A stretch of 64,000 nt of DNA, taken from NCBI GenBank assembly GCA_028274465.1, contig CM051455.1:124407462-124471461 (forward strand), in the 5' to 3' direction. The stretch's first letter is position 1. Every line of letters begins with the position of its first letter. The position numbers and the translations under genes are program-made. Shown one piece after another: positions 22,448-34,284 of the stretch. Source of the DNA: Plantago ovata (lineage: Eukaryota > Streptophyta > Magnoliopsida > Lamiales > Plantaginaceae). The notes beneath the pieces are model-generated. The model did no database searches. It was not told the DNA's origin and saw only the letters and a program-made list of their open reading frames with translations.

Positions 22448-24600
22448 ATGCCGCATACACGTTCTGCAGGAACACCGCTTGCTTATTCAATTGCTGAGAT
22501 CGACAGAGTCTACCACCAAAGAAGGCGACTACTTGAAAGGCGTGCACTAGAGGAAATAGAGGATACCGATTTCTATGAATCTCTACACATTCTTTTCAAG
22601 GAAATTGACGGAATGGCAGAATCTAGACCACTGAAGGCATGGGTTCAACCCACCAAGGATCGTATGAGGGACCGGCGATTGTTCTTTCGTCTGCAACCTG
22701 AGATCTGGAGATCAAGAACCACGCATTCCAACAACTTCCGAGGTTCTATGGCTTATCAAGGGAAGATGTGATGGGGTACTTGCACGATATCGATGATTTC
22801 GTCAACCAACTCCCACGACCCGGAGCTGACATAACAACGGATGAGTTAAGGATGAAGGTTTTTGCTATGGGACTTGGCGACAGAGCCAAGTCATGGTTGA
22901 GTTCTCTACCAGCAGGCTCGCTGGACACTTGGGAAAAGGTTTTTTCAGCTTTCATGGAGAAATACTTCCCTCACACCTTGACTACCGCGCTTAAGGCGCA
23001 GATCACTGGATTCAAGCAGGACTATGATGAGACCATCTACACCGCGTTTGAGAGGTTCCAAGATCTCACGAACAAGTGCCCTCACCATGGTTTTGAACTT
23101 TCAGACCTAGTCCAACACTTCTACAATGGACTAACCTTCGAGAACCAACAAGTGGTGGATTTCCAATGCCGAGGCAATATTTGGGAGGAAACCGCAGAAG
23201 CCGTCTGGGCAGTTTTTGAAAGGCTTGCTAAGGGTTCGCAGTTCAAGGACCCAAGAGCAATGGTTAGGAGACGTGGACCTGAAGCTCCACCGACTCAAGA
23301 AGCCCCTATGTATAGGGGGAATGGGGATCAATTCGAGTGCTTTACCAATGAATTGAAGCAAGTCCTCAAGAGCGCCACCGGAACAACTGTTTCGAACGAA
23401 GTATGCCGAATATGCAAGAACTATGGGCATGGGGCTCATATGTGTAGATCGGAGCTGGCATACGATGATGGCAACTGGGCTCGAGGAGGCGAAGAAGAAG
23501 CCTTTGCTACGGAGTTTGGTACTCAAGAAGTTAGCTACGGACAAGACGGTAGGAATCCTCGAGGTGGATTTTGGAGAAGAGGATTCCGAAACAATCAAGG
23601 ATATGCACCGGCTAGCCAAACTTATGGACCTAACCAAGACCGAAGTAGGCTAAACTATGGTAATGATCACTGTGAAAACCCCGCTCCGAAAGAGCCACCG
23701 AAGTCGAAGTCGGCTCAACTGATGGAGAACTTGCAAAAGATGGTTGATCACACACAAAGTTTTCTCAAACGTTATGAAGAAGATTCTGAGAAGACTAGGG
23801 CAAGGCTCGATAGGTTGGAAGAGAGCACTAGGCTTGCCCATCAAAAGATGCAAGAGTTGATCGACCGAGGAGCAAGTAGGGAGCAAGGCAAGCTGCCTAG
23901 CAACACTGAGAATTCGATGTCCATTACCTTAGTGGGTGATCTACCTGTCGAAATCACCATCAAGAAGGTTGCTAAGTGCGAGAGTTGCAAGAGGGAAATG
24001 CCCCCACAAGCCGAAGAAGAAGAAAAGGACCACGGTACTAACAAGAGTGAAGAGGAGAAAGAGGATCCCGAACCACTCCCTCAAAGTTTCGATGTAAAGG
24101 TCGGGATTGGGGAACTTGAAGATGTCCGAGCCACACTAGACAGAGGATCCTACTCTAATGTGCTCCCTTTGAATGTTTTCGAGAAGAGTAACCTTGGAGA
24201 ACTAACTGTGCATAAGGCTATTGTGCAACTGGCGGATGGATCCCTTGTGAAACCCGAAGGCGTTGTGAAGAATGTATTAGTCAAGATTGGTGAAGCATCT
24301 ATATACACCAATTTTGTAGTTATGTCGGCGTCTGCACCTGGAACGAGGGATGTCATACTCTTAGGGAAAACGTTCTTGACTAAACTACGCTCCGTGATGG
24401 ACATCTACCAAAGAACTTGCACTATTGAAGTAGATGGCAAGCAACACGTGTTGAAAGCCATATCTGATCCCCCTGATCCGCCTGATATTACTACTCACTA
24501 CTGTGGTCTTGCAGCCTATATTCTTTCTTATTCATAGGTTCGTGGCATGGAGAGGAGATCAATGAAGGGGAAGCCTAGTACCCGCAAAAAGAAGAGATAG
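22448..24600 (+). pseudogene. C1 gag-protease (frameshift, stop, altered active site)
   Basis: ATG at 22448 starts MPHTRSAGTPL, shared with C2. A one-base deletion near 22669 (GAGGGACC against GAGGGGACC in C2 and C4) shifts the frame, which then stays open from 22768. The capsid part has RAKSWLSSLPAGSLDTW and FERFQDLTNKCPHHGFEL, typical of Athila gag. A CCHC-like knuckle follows (CRICKNYGHGAHMC, about 23404-23445), then a Glu/Lys-rich coiled-coil stretch and a retropepsin-like domain. The protease site is DRG instead of DTG (Arg codon 24142-24144). TAG at 24535 replaces a CAG seen in other copies; the family stop is at 24598-24600. No pol follows. Confidence 0.9.
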
Positions 24601-24643
24601 GCGCAGACAGGAGTCGAGTCAAAGACTTTAAACAATGACGCTA

Positions 24644-24661
24644 TCCGGGAGGCAACCCGGA
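24644..24661 (+). other. Conserved hairpin after gag-pro (C1)
   Basis: TCCGGG, the loop AGGCAA, then CCCGGA. The same hairpin stands about 45 bp after the gag-pro stop in C2, C3 and C4. Confidence 0.8.
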
Positions 24662-25098
24662 ATTTTTATCGCTTTCTTTACCGCTTTAGATTTTATCTCA
24701 CGAGTTTGATTGAGTATTATAGGTCACTTATACAAGCATTAGCTCTCACCTTGGATCCACTTTCGACGTTCGGGACGAGCGACGACGTTCAGGTTTGGGG
24801 AGGAGGTTATCGCTGGTTATCTCTATACTTATCTTGCTTATGATAAACTCGTGAAATTTTTTGCATTTGCACGTTTACTGCTTTCCTAGGATAGTCTTGC
24901 ATGTTTTATATGGAGTTTATTGCCGAATTTTTTGAACTTTTATATTGGGTAGATCAACTAACTATGCCATTAATCGTATGCTTCATCTCTATGAATTTGT
25001 TTGAGGTTTTTGTCGCTTGGCTTGTCACATTTATGTATTTCACTTAGTTAAGCATGGTAGTCTCGACATCACTTAGTGGTGTTTTCTCTACTGCGGTT
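24662..25098 (+). other. C1 non-coding tail, left of C2
   Basis: No ORF of note. From about 24878 it matches the part of C3 after the accessory ORFs, so C1 lacks the whole accessory block. The last five bases, CGGTT, are the target-site copy of C2. Confidence 0.7.
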
Positions 25099-26340
25099 TG
25101 ATGAACGTTGTCAAGGTCAATCAAATAAATTTGTAATTAGCCAAAGGCAATCCACAACTACAACGAAAACCGTAGTGTAGTAGTAGAATGACTCGAGTGT
25201 CGTTCTCTCAGGACTATAACTAGCTTTATCAAATCTAATTTAGAATATAAAAACAGCAAACAGATAGCAGAGGGGTTTCTAGCAGATAATGGAGATTGGT
25301 GATAGTATGGTCCTTCTTAGCATAATGGGTCGATAATCATGCATAAATTCCTCGGTCTTGCATAGAGATCTTTGAATCAATCTAGTGTCCTGTTGCAAGT
25401 ATTAAGCACTACGAAGATAATCTGGTCTGACTAGTCAATCACGGTTGTCCTAATGTGTTCCGTAATTATTCAACACTACGAAGATAATTGGTCTGATGGT
25501 CGACTAGAGTCCAATTGTGCATAATAATCAATACAACATACGAGAATTTTGGTTACAACTGATCAACGAAATAAAGCAATGACACGGAGTATAATGCGCG
25601 ATATAGCCATTAGCATGATTATCTTCCCTCGCTAAGAATTCACATACTACCACCAATGATAAGTTTAGCTACTCATAATAGGCATGCAATCAACAGATAT
25701 CATAGAAGAAAACATGTTGAAAGAATATAAAATAAGTAGAATAAAACTTGTAACATACAAAGTTACCGAAGGTTGTCAATCTCCGGATGATTGCGGTCCT
25801 ACGAGCTCCAAACTGCTATGAAAAAGTATCCCCTAAGCTACGGAACTCCCAGGACAGGCCTCGGGAAGTTCCTACCTAAAACTATAGAGAGAGGTGAGAA
25901 AGTAGGCTTGGAAAGATATGATTTTCGGAGAGAAAACTGAGCTCTATATATAGGCCCCGAAATAACTCTGGGGCGGTTCGCCCCCCATTATTTTCGCGGA
26001 ATTCTTCATTTTTCGACGCGGATTTGGATTTCTTCACCTTTTCGGACTCGGTTTCAGACTTCTAGTGGCCTTCTAACCTCCAGATTCGACCCCTAGACTC
26101 CAAATCCTATCCGGAAACCTTCAGATACTCCAAATAGGCTTTTGGAACACCAATTCCTTGTCAACTTCAATATAATTGCCCGGAAATCCCCGAATGTCAA
26201 CCAAAACCTGTAAAATAAAATCTAAAGGGAAACGTGACACTATTCTAATAAAATGTACTAAAATATAGGTAAATTAACATAGAGGATAGCTAAAATAGGT
26301 GAAAAAGACTCGAATGAAAGTGTAAAATACACATTCATCA
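25099..26340 (-). repeat. C2 3' LTR
   Basis: 1242 bp on the minus strand. TATA box at 25945-25952 and only one GC palindrome (25969-25986), where the partner LTR has two. Confidence 0.93.
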
Positions 26341-27835
26341 AACTCCCCAAACCGAACCTTTGCTTGTCCTCAAGCAACTAAGCTAGACTCTAATACAAAA
26401 AACATGCAAGACACAAAATGGAGTTTCATGCCAAATAAAATGAACTAATCTACTGAATCTACCAAATAACATATGAACAAAAACCATATGAATCAAAGCA
26501 TGAATATAGGTTGAAGAATACCTCGATTGACTTATACACATCCACATAAGCACTTATGTCAAGACAAGATAGTCTCTCGTAACATTCTCTACCTGGACCT
26601 AGTCAGTGACGACGTAATGATGCATGCTAAGATACGAATGGTTGCCCCGTGCTTATGAAACTGAGGACTTACTGCTGTTCGGCCATGTTAAGACTTTTCC
26701 TCAAAAGAGTTCGAACCAGTACTGGCTCTCACCAAACGAAGGAGGGTTCCCTATAAAAGATAACACTCCCCTATTCTACCCATCTCTCAAGTAAAATCTT
26801 AGGCTATTCACCACTTCCTGAATGGCAGGACGAGGGTGGTCTAGAACAGATGACGCTCAAGACAAAAAAGATAAAAAATAGAAAATTACAACACGATTAC
26901 GAACAATACGAAAAATGGAAAAGACTCAAACTTTGTTAAACTGCTATTTGGCTTTCCTTTTTTGGACCCTTCTTTGCTTTTTTGGGGTCTTCTCTTTTTT
27001 TCTTTTTCTTTTTCCTTTTTCTCTGGAATTTTTTTTCTCTTTTTTTTTTCTAATTTTTTTTTTTTAGCCAGCAGTAGAATAACAAAGAGAAACAAAAATG
27101 ACTCACACGACTTCCCCAAACCTATTCGAAAGAATAGGTTGGGGTACAAAATTTACGGAAAAGGAAAAATAAACTCACGATACGAAAATGAAAAACAGAA
27201 ACAAGTCTAAAGATGGTGTAACCCCCTCCCCAAACCTATTCGGAAGAATAGGTTATAAACAAAGGATTACACAACCTCACACTACCTCCTTCCTAGGCAT
27301 TTAGCAATCTCAAAGCATGGTGAAGACTTGTTGCCTCTTAGGTACATAATTACTCGGGAAAACAACCATAAGACCCTAACATGCATCATCCTATTATAAA
27401 GGCCTTCGTGAACCGCAGTAGAGAAAACACCACTAAGTGATGTCGAGACTACCTAGCTCAACTAAGTGCAATACATAAATGTGACAAGCCAAGCGAGAAA
27501 AACCTCAAACAAATTCATAGAAATGAAGCATACGATTAATGGCATAGCTAGTTGATCTACCCAATAAAAAAGTTCAAAAAATTCGGCAATAAACTCCATA
27601 TAAAACATGCAAAACTATCCTAGGATGAATGTAGTGAAATGCAACCTAAAAATCTAAGAAAGCGGTAAACGTGCAAATGCAAATGCAGACTGATAAAGCA
27701 TGCGAGGTACTATACTCATCCTACCAATACCAAGCTCCAAACTAACAACATCAGATCACTTAAATCCCATCCCCCATCATGAAATTAACGCTAGTCCCTA
27801 GCAGTAAGAAAATGAGGAATTAAGATGTGATACTA
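26341..27835 (-). other. C2 3' non-coding region
   Basis: It holds the polypurine tract next to the LTR (on the minus strand GGTTTGGGGAGT), a T/C-only stretch of about 115 bp (26948-27065), and two hairpins with arms AACCTATTC and GAATAGGTT (27119-27140, 27233-27254). The same arrangement is found in C3 (58866-60501). No gene is supported; open frames over the tract are compositional. Confidence 0.75.
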
Positions 27836-27974
27836 GATGTTACCCCATGGTTTGGCCTTGGTCGGCTGAGTATGCTGCTCTTGAGTTATTGGGCATCTTC
27901 TGGGAGCTTCATATATGATCATCGGGACTTGTGGTAGTGGCAGTAGTTCCATCAAAAGATCGGATAGGACCAAT

Positions 27975-28145
27975 TCAACCATCGGTATCATCATCGTCCC
28001 TCTTGTCTTCATTGTCACTACTGTCACGCACATCGTCACTGGTAGAGTTGCAGTGTCGAAGGGAATCTTCGAGATTGGCCGCCTCTGTTATGGAATCTTC
28101 CACCCGGTATTTCTCCAATAGCTTGTGAACTGTTGAAGGGGAAAG
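27975..28145 (-). CDS. C2 accessory ORF3 (acidic, unknown)
   Basis: Read on the minus strand, this segment ends in an acidic stretch (VRDSSDNEDKRDDDDTDG) and a TGA. C3 has the same peptide and the same TGA at 58863-58865. It includes YRVEDSITEAANLEDSL and an RHCNST motif. I find no ATG at its start, so it may be a downstream exon of ORF2 or a remnant. Function unknown. Confidence 0.4.
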   Translation of the reverse strand, partial: LSPSTVHKLLEKYRVEDSITEAANLEDSLRHCNSTSDDVRDSSDNEDKRDDDDTDG

Positions 28146-28296
28146 GCAAGTGGTCTCAGGTCCTTCCCCTCCAGCGTTTCACACCCCAGGGAGGTTACAG
28201 CAGGCTGCTCGGGTATTCAGAGGTTGTCATCCATCTTTTCCAATGTCGACCACATTCTCTACAGTTGATGCTCCCAATATCAATGTTATGCTCCTT

Positions 28297-28704
28297 TTAG
28301 AGGCAGGCAAGGGGCACCCCAACAAGATGTTGGGTACCCATGTCATTACGTTTTGGAACCAAGCTAGCGTTTCGGAACCTTCGAGCAACTTCGGACTCAA
28401 GATCGAATCCGTCGCGGCAAGACTGTCCCGGTGCCTTCCTGTTCACTCGAACTCTGCAGTCCTCGTGATGGAGTGCTGATATTATTGTGGTTTCTGACCC
28501 TTCGGTGGTGCATGAATAGGCATAGGAGTCGTTACTCCAGGTGTACTCTAGCTCCTCCTCTTGGATAATCCAAGACGTTGTTGCCAAACGCCTTGGCTCG
28601 AACGCACATCTAGCGAGATCACCTTCCTTGACATGGTTCTTCACAGCAATCATACGGGAATGCTCCTTCCCCTTGGTATGGTACCTACAAACAGCTGTTA
28701 GCAC
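28297..28704 (-). CDS. C2 accessory ORF2 (unknown protein)
   Basis: An open frame of about 130 codons on the minus strand, in the sense of the element. It contains CAFEPRRLATTSWIIQEE, EYTWSNDSYAYSCTTEG, RVNRKAPGQSCRDGF and VARRFRNASLVPK, and ends VGVPLACL then TAA. C3 carries the same protein (58103-58543) with the same stop and mostly conservative changes. No family is recognised; it is not RT, integrase, RNase H or a zinc knuckle. The start is uncertain: the frame opens behind a TGTTTGTAG that looks like a splice acceptor, and the first shared Met is in SRMI. It could be a captured host exon or a lineage accessory gene. Confidence 0.5.
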   Translation of the reverse strand: MLTAVCRYHTKGKEHSRMIAVKNHVKEGDLARCAFEPRRLATTSWIIQEEELEYTWSNDSYAYSCTTEGSETTIISALHHEDCRVRVNRKAPGQSCRDGFDLESEVARRFRNASLVPKRNDMGTQHLVGVPLACL

Positions 28705-29681
28705 CTCGAATGACTCAAAACTGACTCAAATACGTACTAGTGTAAAAATGAAACACACAAGTGATAAAATCAACAATCGAACTCCTCAAACCGCAATGTC
28801 TAGCCTAGCTTCTTCACCATGCAACATACCAACGTAACTACTACATGTAATACATCACATCATGCTTTTACTAGACAACCAATAACCTTGATAACAAGGT
28901 TTCAATTCATACCATAGCAGCGAAATATCCAATCATCATAAATCTCATACTCAACAATTAAGCATTCTACCATCAAATCCACCAATATTACATCAATAAA
29001 CACAATCATATGTAAGAAATCAAAGATAAAGACATATTGCAGAACAAGATATATCATCTAATAGCAAAATACCCAAATCAACAATTCAGGCAAAATTGAA
29101 CATGCAATTGATAGTAAATAACATGTCTAATCACACAAACAACATACCCATGTATCAAATAAGCATAATTGAAGCTCAAAATAGAAAACCCCCAAATTCG
29201 AAAATTAAGGTTATTAAAGATGATACCTCAGATCTGCAAATCTAACGAATTAGGATGAAATCTGTTCGGATAGGATGATAGATCATGTAATAGGCTTCGA
29301 ATTAAGCTAAAGAACACTCAATTTGGTCAAGAAATGAAGAAGTTATGAAGATTTAGAAGCAAAATCGCACTTTTCGGGTTTTTTGGGAGTATGGATGAAG
29401 AAGAATGAAGAAAATAAGGTTTTGGGGTTCAAATCCGCGTTTTTGAAGATCTGGGGCCGTGGGGCGGTTCGCCCCACGTGCGGGGCGGTTGGCCCCGTGG
29501 TTCCCGTCGTCAGAAAAATGCGGTTTTAATCCCCGAAACCAAATTTTTTCAAAAAACCACTCGAAAAATCTCACTCAAACAAAAGCACATACGACACACA
29601 CATGAACACTTTCGCGTATGAGAAGCAAATAGTTCAAGAATGAATGCATGCAGAAAAGCAGTAAAGAAAGCGATAAAAAAT
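28705..29681 (-). promoter_or_regulatory. C2 promoter-like and intron-like region before ORF2
   Basis: In element order: two GC palindromes (29461-29497) like those before the LTR TATA box, a pyrimidine-rich leader, then CAGATCTGAG followed by GTATC (near 29230), which fits a splice donor, and about 520 bp of AT-rich sequence up to the acceptor-like site before ORF2. C3 shows the same elements in the same order. No TATA box is evident. Role inferred. Confidence 0.4.
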
Positions 29682-29699
29682 TCCGGGTTGCCTCCCGGA
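29682..29699 (-). other. Conserved hairpin after gag-pro (C2)
   Basis: TCCGGG and CCCGGA arms around a six-base loop, as in C1, C3 and C4. Confidence 0.8.
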
Positions 29700-29742
29700 T
29701 AGCATCATTGTTTAAAGTCTTTGACTCGACTCCTGTCTGCGC

Positions 29743-31895
29743 CTATCTCCTCTTTTTGCGGGTACTAGACTTCCCCTTCATTGATCTCCTCTCCATTCCA
29801 CGAACCTGTGAATAAGAAAGAATATAGGCTGTAAGACCACAGTAGTGAGTAGTAATATCTGGCGGTTCCGGTGGATCAGGTATGGCTCGCAATACGTGTC
29901 GCTTGCCATCCACTTCGATGGTGCAAGTTCTTTGGTAGATGTCCATCACGGAGCGTAACTTGGTCAAGAATGTTTGCCCTAAGAGAATGACATCCCCCGT
30001 CCCAGGTGCAGATGCCGGCATAACTACGAAATTGGTGTATATAGATGCTTCACCGATCTTGACCAACACATTTTTCACAACGCCCTCGGGTCTCATAAAG
30101 GATCCATCCGCCAGTTGTACAATAGCCCTTTGATCAGATAGTTTTCCAATGTTGCTCTTTTCAAACACATTCAAAGGAATTATGTTTGATTAGGATCCCG
30201 TATCTAGTGTGGCACGGACATCTTCAAGCTCACCAATCCCTACCTTAACATCGAAACTTTTAGGGAGTGGTTCGGGATCCTCTTGCTCCTCATCACTTGT
30301 GTCAGAACCAAGGTCCTTCTCTTCTTCCTCAGCCTGTAGAAGTTCTTCCTTCATGCAACATTCGCACCTAACAACTTTCTTGATGGTGACTCCGTCAGGT
30401 ACATCACCAGCCAACGTAATGGCATTCGTCTTCACAGTGTTGCTAGGCATTTTGCCTTGTTCCCTACTTGCTCCTCGGTCGATCAATTCTTTCATCTTTT
30501 GATGGGCAAGCCTGGTGCTCTCTTCCAACCTATCAAGCCTTGCCCTAGTCTTCTCAGAATCTTCTTCATAACGCTTGAGAAAACTTTGTGTGTGATCGAC
30601 CATCTTCTGCAAGTTCTCCATCAGTTGAGCCGACTTCAACTTCGGTGGCTCTTTCGGAGCGGGGTTTTCGCAGTGATCATTACCATAGTTCAACCTACTA
30701 CGGTCTTGGTTAGGTCCATAAGTTTGGTTAGCCGGTGCATATCCTTGATTGTTACGGTATCCTCTTCTCCAAAATCCACCTCGAGGATTCCTACCGTCTT
30801 GTCCGTATCTAACTTCTTGAGTGCCAAACTCCGTAGCAAAGGCTTCTTCTTCGCCTCCTCGAGCCCAGTTGCCATCATCGTATGCCAGCTCCGATCTACA
30901 CATATGAGCCCCATGCCCATAGTTCTTGCATATTCGACATACTTCATTCGAAACAGTTGTTCCGGTGGCGCTCTTGAGGACTTGCTTCAATTCGTTGGTA
31001 AAGCACTCGAATTGATCCCCCTTTCCCCTGTATATAGGGGCTTCTTGAGTCGGTGGAGCTTCAGGTCCACGTCTCCTAACCATTGCTCTTGGGTCCTTGA
31101 ACTGCGAACCCTTAGCAAGCCTTTCGAAAACAGCCCAGACGGCTTCTGCGGTTTCCTCCCAAATATTGCCTCGGCATTGGAAATCCACCATTGTTGGTTC
31201 TCGAAGGTTAGTCCATTGTAGAAGTGTTGGACTAAGTCGGAAAGTTCAAAACCATGGTGAGGGCACTTGTTCGTGAGATCTTGGAACCTCTCGAACGCGG
31301 TGTAGATGGTCTCATCATAGTCCTGTCTGAATCCAGTGATTTGCGCGTTTAGCGCGGTAGTCAAGCTGTGAGGGAAGTATTTCTCCATGAAAGCTGAAAA
31401 AACCTTATCCCAAGTGTCCAGCGAGCCGGCTGGTAGAGAACTCAGCCATGACTTGGCTCTGTCGCAAAGTCCCATAGCAAAAACCTTCATCCTCAACTCA
31501 TCCGTTGTTGTGTCAGCTCCGGGTCGTGGGAGTTGGTTGACGAAATCATCGATATCGTGCAAGTACCCCATCACATCTTCCCTTGATAAGCCATAGAACC
31601 TCGGAAGTTGTTGGAACGCGTGGTTCTTGATCTCCAGATCTCGGGTTGCAGACGAAAGAACAATCGCCGGTCCCCTCATACGATCTTTGGTGGGTTGTAC
31701 CCATGCCTTCAGTGGTCTAGCTTCTGCCATTCCGTCGATTTCCTTGAAGAGACTGAGTAGAGATTCAGAGAAATCGGTTTCCTCTATTTCCTCTAGTGCG
31801 TGCCTTTCAAGTAGTCGCCTTCTCTGGTGGTAGACTCTATCGATCTCAGCAATTGAATCAGCAAGCGGTGTTCCTGCAGAACGTGTATGCGACAT
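29743..31895 (-). pseudogene. C2 gag-protease (frameshift and one stop)
   Basis: It starts at ATG 31895 (MSHTRSAGTPLADS). The capsid region has FAMGLCDRAKSWLSSL, and the CCHC-like knuckle CRICKNYGHGAHMC is at about 30930. The protease site DTGS is intact but is followed directly by TAA where other copies have a Tyr codon. A one-base deletion near 31190 (a G missing in AACAAGTGGTGG) shifts the frame. The end at 29743 gives the family C-terminus SQVRGMERRSMKGK. Apart from two breaks it is the most complete gag-pro in the window. Confidence 0.9.
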
Positions 31896-32043
31896 ACACA
31901 ATCTGTACCAGACTAGGAAAGGTGATTAGAAACAAACTAGGAAAGTAGTATCAGAGAGAGATTAAAAAGGAAAACTAAAACTAATAGAATTAGGAATCTA
32001 AAGCTGTAAATATAAACAAATTAAACAGAAAAAAGGAGTATAG

Positions 32044-32061
32044 TCCCCGGCAACGGCGCCA
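32044..32061 (-). other. C2 primer-binding site
   Basis: The reverse complement reads TGGCGCCGTTGCCGGGGA, the same site as in C1. Confidence 0.85.
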
Positions 32062-32064
32062 ATT

Positions 32065-33326
32065 TGATGAACGTTGTCAAGGTCAATAAAATAAATTTGT
32101 AATTAGCCAAAGGCAATCCACAACTACAACGAAAACCGTAGTGTAGTAGTAGAATGACTCGAGTGTCGTTCTCTCAGGACTATAACTAGCTTTATCAAAT
32201 CTAATTTAGAATATAAAAACAGCAAACAGATAGCAGAGGGGTTTCTAGCAGATAATGGAGATTGGTGATAGTATGGTCCTTCTTAGCATAATGGGTCGAT
32301 AATCATGCATAAATTCCTCGGTCTTGCATAGAGATCTTTGAATCAATCTAGTGTCCTGTTGCAAGTATTAAGCACTACGAAGATAATCTGGTCTGACTAG
32401 TCAATCACGGTTGTCCTAATGTGTTCCGTAATTATTCAACACTACGAAGATAATTGGTCTGATGGTCGACTAGAGTCCAATTGTGCATAATAATCAATAC
32501 AACATACGAGAATTTTGGTTACAACTGATCAACGAAATAAAGCAATGACACGGAGTATAATGCGCGATATAGCCATTAGCATGATTATCTTCCCTCGCTA
32601 AGAATTCACATACTACCACCAATGATAAGTTTAGCTACTCATAATAGGCATGCAATCAACAGATATCATAGAAGAAAACATGTTGAAAGAATATAAAATA
32701 AGTAGAATAAAACTTGTAACATACAAAGTTACCGAAGGTTGTCAATCTCCGGATGATTGCGGTCCTACGAGCTCCAAACCGCTATGAAAAAGTATCCCCT
32801 AAGCTACGGAACTCCCAGGACAGGCCCCGGGAAGTTCCTACCTAAAACTATAGAGAGAGGTGAGAAAGTAGGCTTGGAAAGATATGATTTTCGGAGAGAA
32901 AACTGAGCTCTATATATAGGCCCCGAAATAACTCTGGGGCGGTTCGCCCCATTGTGCGGCGGTTCGCTCCCCGTTATTTTCGCGGAATTCCGCGTTTTTC
33001 GACGCGGATTTGGATTTCTTCACCTTTTCGGACTCGGTTTCAGACTTCTAGTGGCCTTCTAACCTCCAGATTCGACCCCTAGACTCCAAATCCTATCCGG
33101 AAACCTTTAGATACTCCAAATAGGCTTCTGGAACACCAATTCCTTGTCAACTTCAATATAATTGCCCGGAAATCCCCGAATTTCAACCAAAACCTGTAAC
33201 ATAAAATCTAAAGGGAAACGTGACACTATTCTAATAAAATGTACTAAAATATAGCTAAATTAACATAGAGGATAGCTAAAATAGGTGAAAAAGACTCGAA
33301 TGAAAGTGTAAAATACACATTCATCA
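32065..33326 (-). repeat. C2 5' LTR
   Basis: 1262 bp on the minus strand, with two GC palindromes (32936-32972) and TATA box 32911-32918. Confidence 0.93.
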
Positions 33327-33331
33327 CGGTT

Positions 33332-33555
33332 CACGAAGGCCTTTATAATAGGATGATGCATGATAGGGTCTTATGGTTGTTTTCCCGAGTAATTATGTAC
33401 CTAAGAGGCAACAGGTCTTCACCATGCTTTGAGATTGCTAAATGCCTAGGAAGGAGGTAGTGTGAGGGTGTGTGATCCTTTGTTTATAACCTATTCTTCT
33501 GAATAGGTTTGGGGAGGGGGTTACACCATCATAGACTTGTTTCTGTTTTTCATTT
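33332..33555 (+). other. C1 internal tail, right of C2
   Basis: Continues the C1 non-coding region after the second CGGTT. It contains one AACCTATTC/GAATAGGTT hairpin (33488-33509) and then breaks off, losing the purine tract, the polypurine tract and the start of the 3' LTR. Confidence 0.7.
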
Positions 33556-34284
33556 TCGGATTGGAGCTTGTAGGATCGCAATTCTTCGGAGATTGACAAC
33601 CTTCGGTAACTTGTATCTTACAGTTTAATCTACTTATTTTATATATCTTTCAATATGTTTTCTTCTATGATTTCTGTTGATTGCATGCCTATTATGAGTA
33701 GCTAAACTTATCGTTGGTGGTAGTATGTGAATTCTTAGCGAAGGGAAGATAATCATGCTAATGGCTATATCGCGCATTATACTCCGTGTCATTGCTTTAT
33801 TTTGTTGATCAGGCACAGCCTAAATTCTCGTATGTTGTATTAATTATCATGCACAATTGGACACTTGTCGACCTGGACGCGAGTTTATCTTTTAGTGTTG
33901 AATAATTACGGAACACATTAGGACAAGAGTGATTGACTTGTCAGACCAATTATCTTCGTAGTGCTTAATAATTGCAACAGGACACTAGATTGATTCAAAG
34001 ATCTCTATGCAAGACCGAGGAATTTATGCATGATTATCGACCCATTATGCTTTGAAGGATCATACTATCACCAATCTCCATTATCTGTTAGAAAAACCCC
34101 TTTGCTATCTGTCTGCTGTTTATATTCTCTTGTTAAATAGATAAAGCTAGTTATAGTCCTGAGAGAACGACACTCGAGTCATTCTACTGCTACACTACGG
34201 TTTTCGTTGTAGTTGTGGATTGCCTTTGGCTAAATAACAAATATTATTTGCTTGAATTCGGAGCACGACATCCGCGGTTCATCA
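33556..34284 (+). repeat. C1 3' LTR (5' end deleted)
   Basis: Matches the C1 5' LTR from about 21575 to its end, finishing GGTTCATCA. The promoter part of the LTR is gone. GTAAT follows. Confidence 0.88.

Larger units (their letters stand above)
25099..33326 (-). mobile_element. C2: complete Athila-like gag-pro element with accessory ORFs
   Basis: 8228 bp on the minus strand, flanked by CGGTT (25094-25098 and 33327-33331). In its own direction: 5' LTR, primer site, gag-pro, hairpin, a promoter-like block, accessory ORF2 and ORF3, a long non-coding part with hairpins and a pyrimidine/purine tract, polypurine tract, 3' LTR. The two LTRs differ by about nine substitutions (by eye) and one indel of roughly 20 bp in the palindrome zone, making this the youngest complete insertion seen. 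It lacks RT and integrase. Confidence 0.93.
21022..34284 (+). mobile_element. C1: Athila-like gag-pro element, split by C2
   Basis: GTAAT flanks it at 21017-21021 and 34285-34289. It has a full 5' LTR, primer site, gag-pro and short non-coding tail, then is split at 25098/33327 by C2 (CGGTT duplicated), and ends in a partial 3' LTR. It carries no RT, RNase H or integrase and lacks the accessory ORFs found in C2 and C3. Gag and protease are of the Athila kind, so it would need enzymes from another element. Confidence 0.9.

Noticed and set aside
26962-27210. Phe/Ser-rich ORF in the C2 non-coding region
   Set aside because: It is a translation of the T/C tract; the antisense Lys-rich frame is the same artefact.
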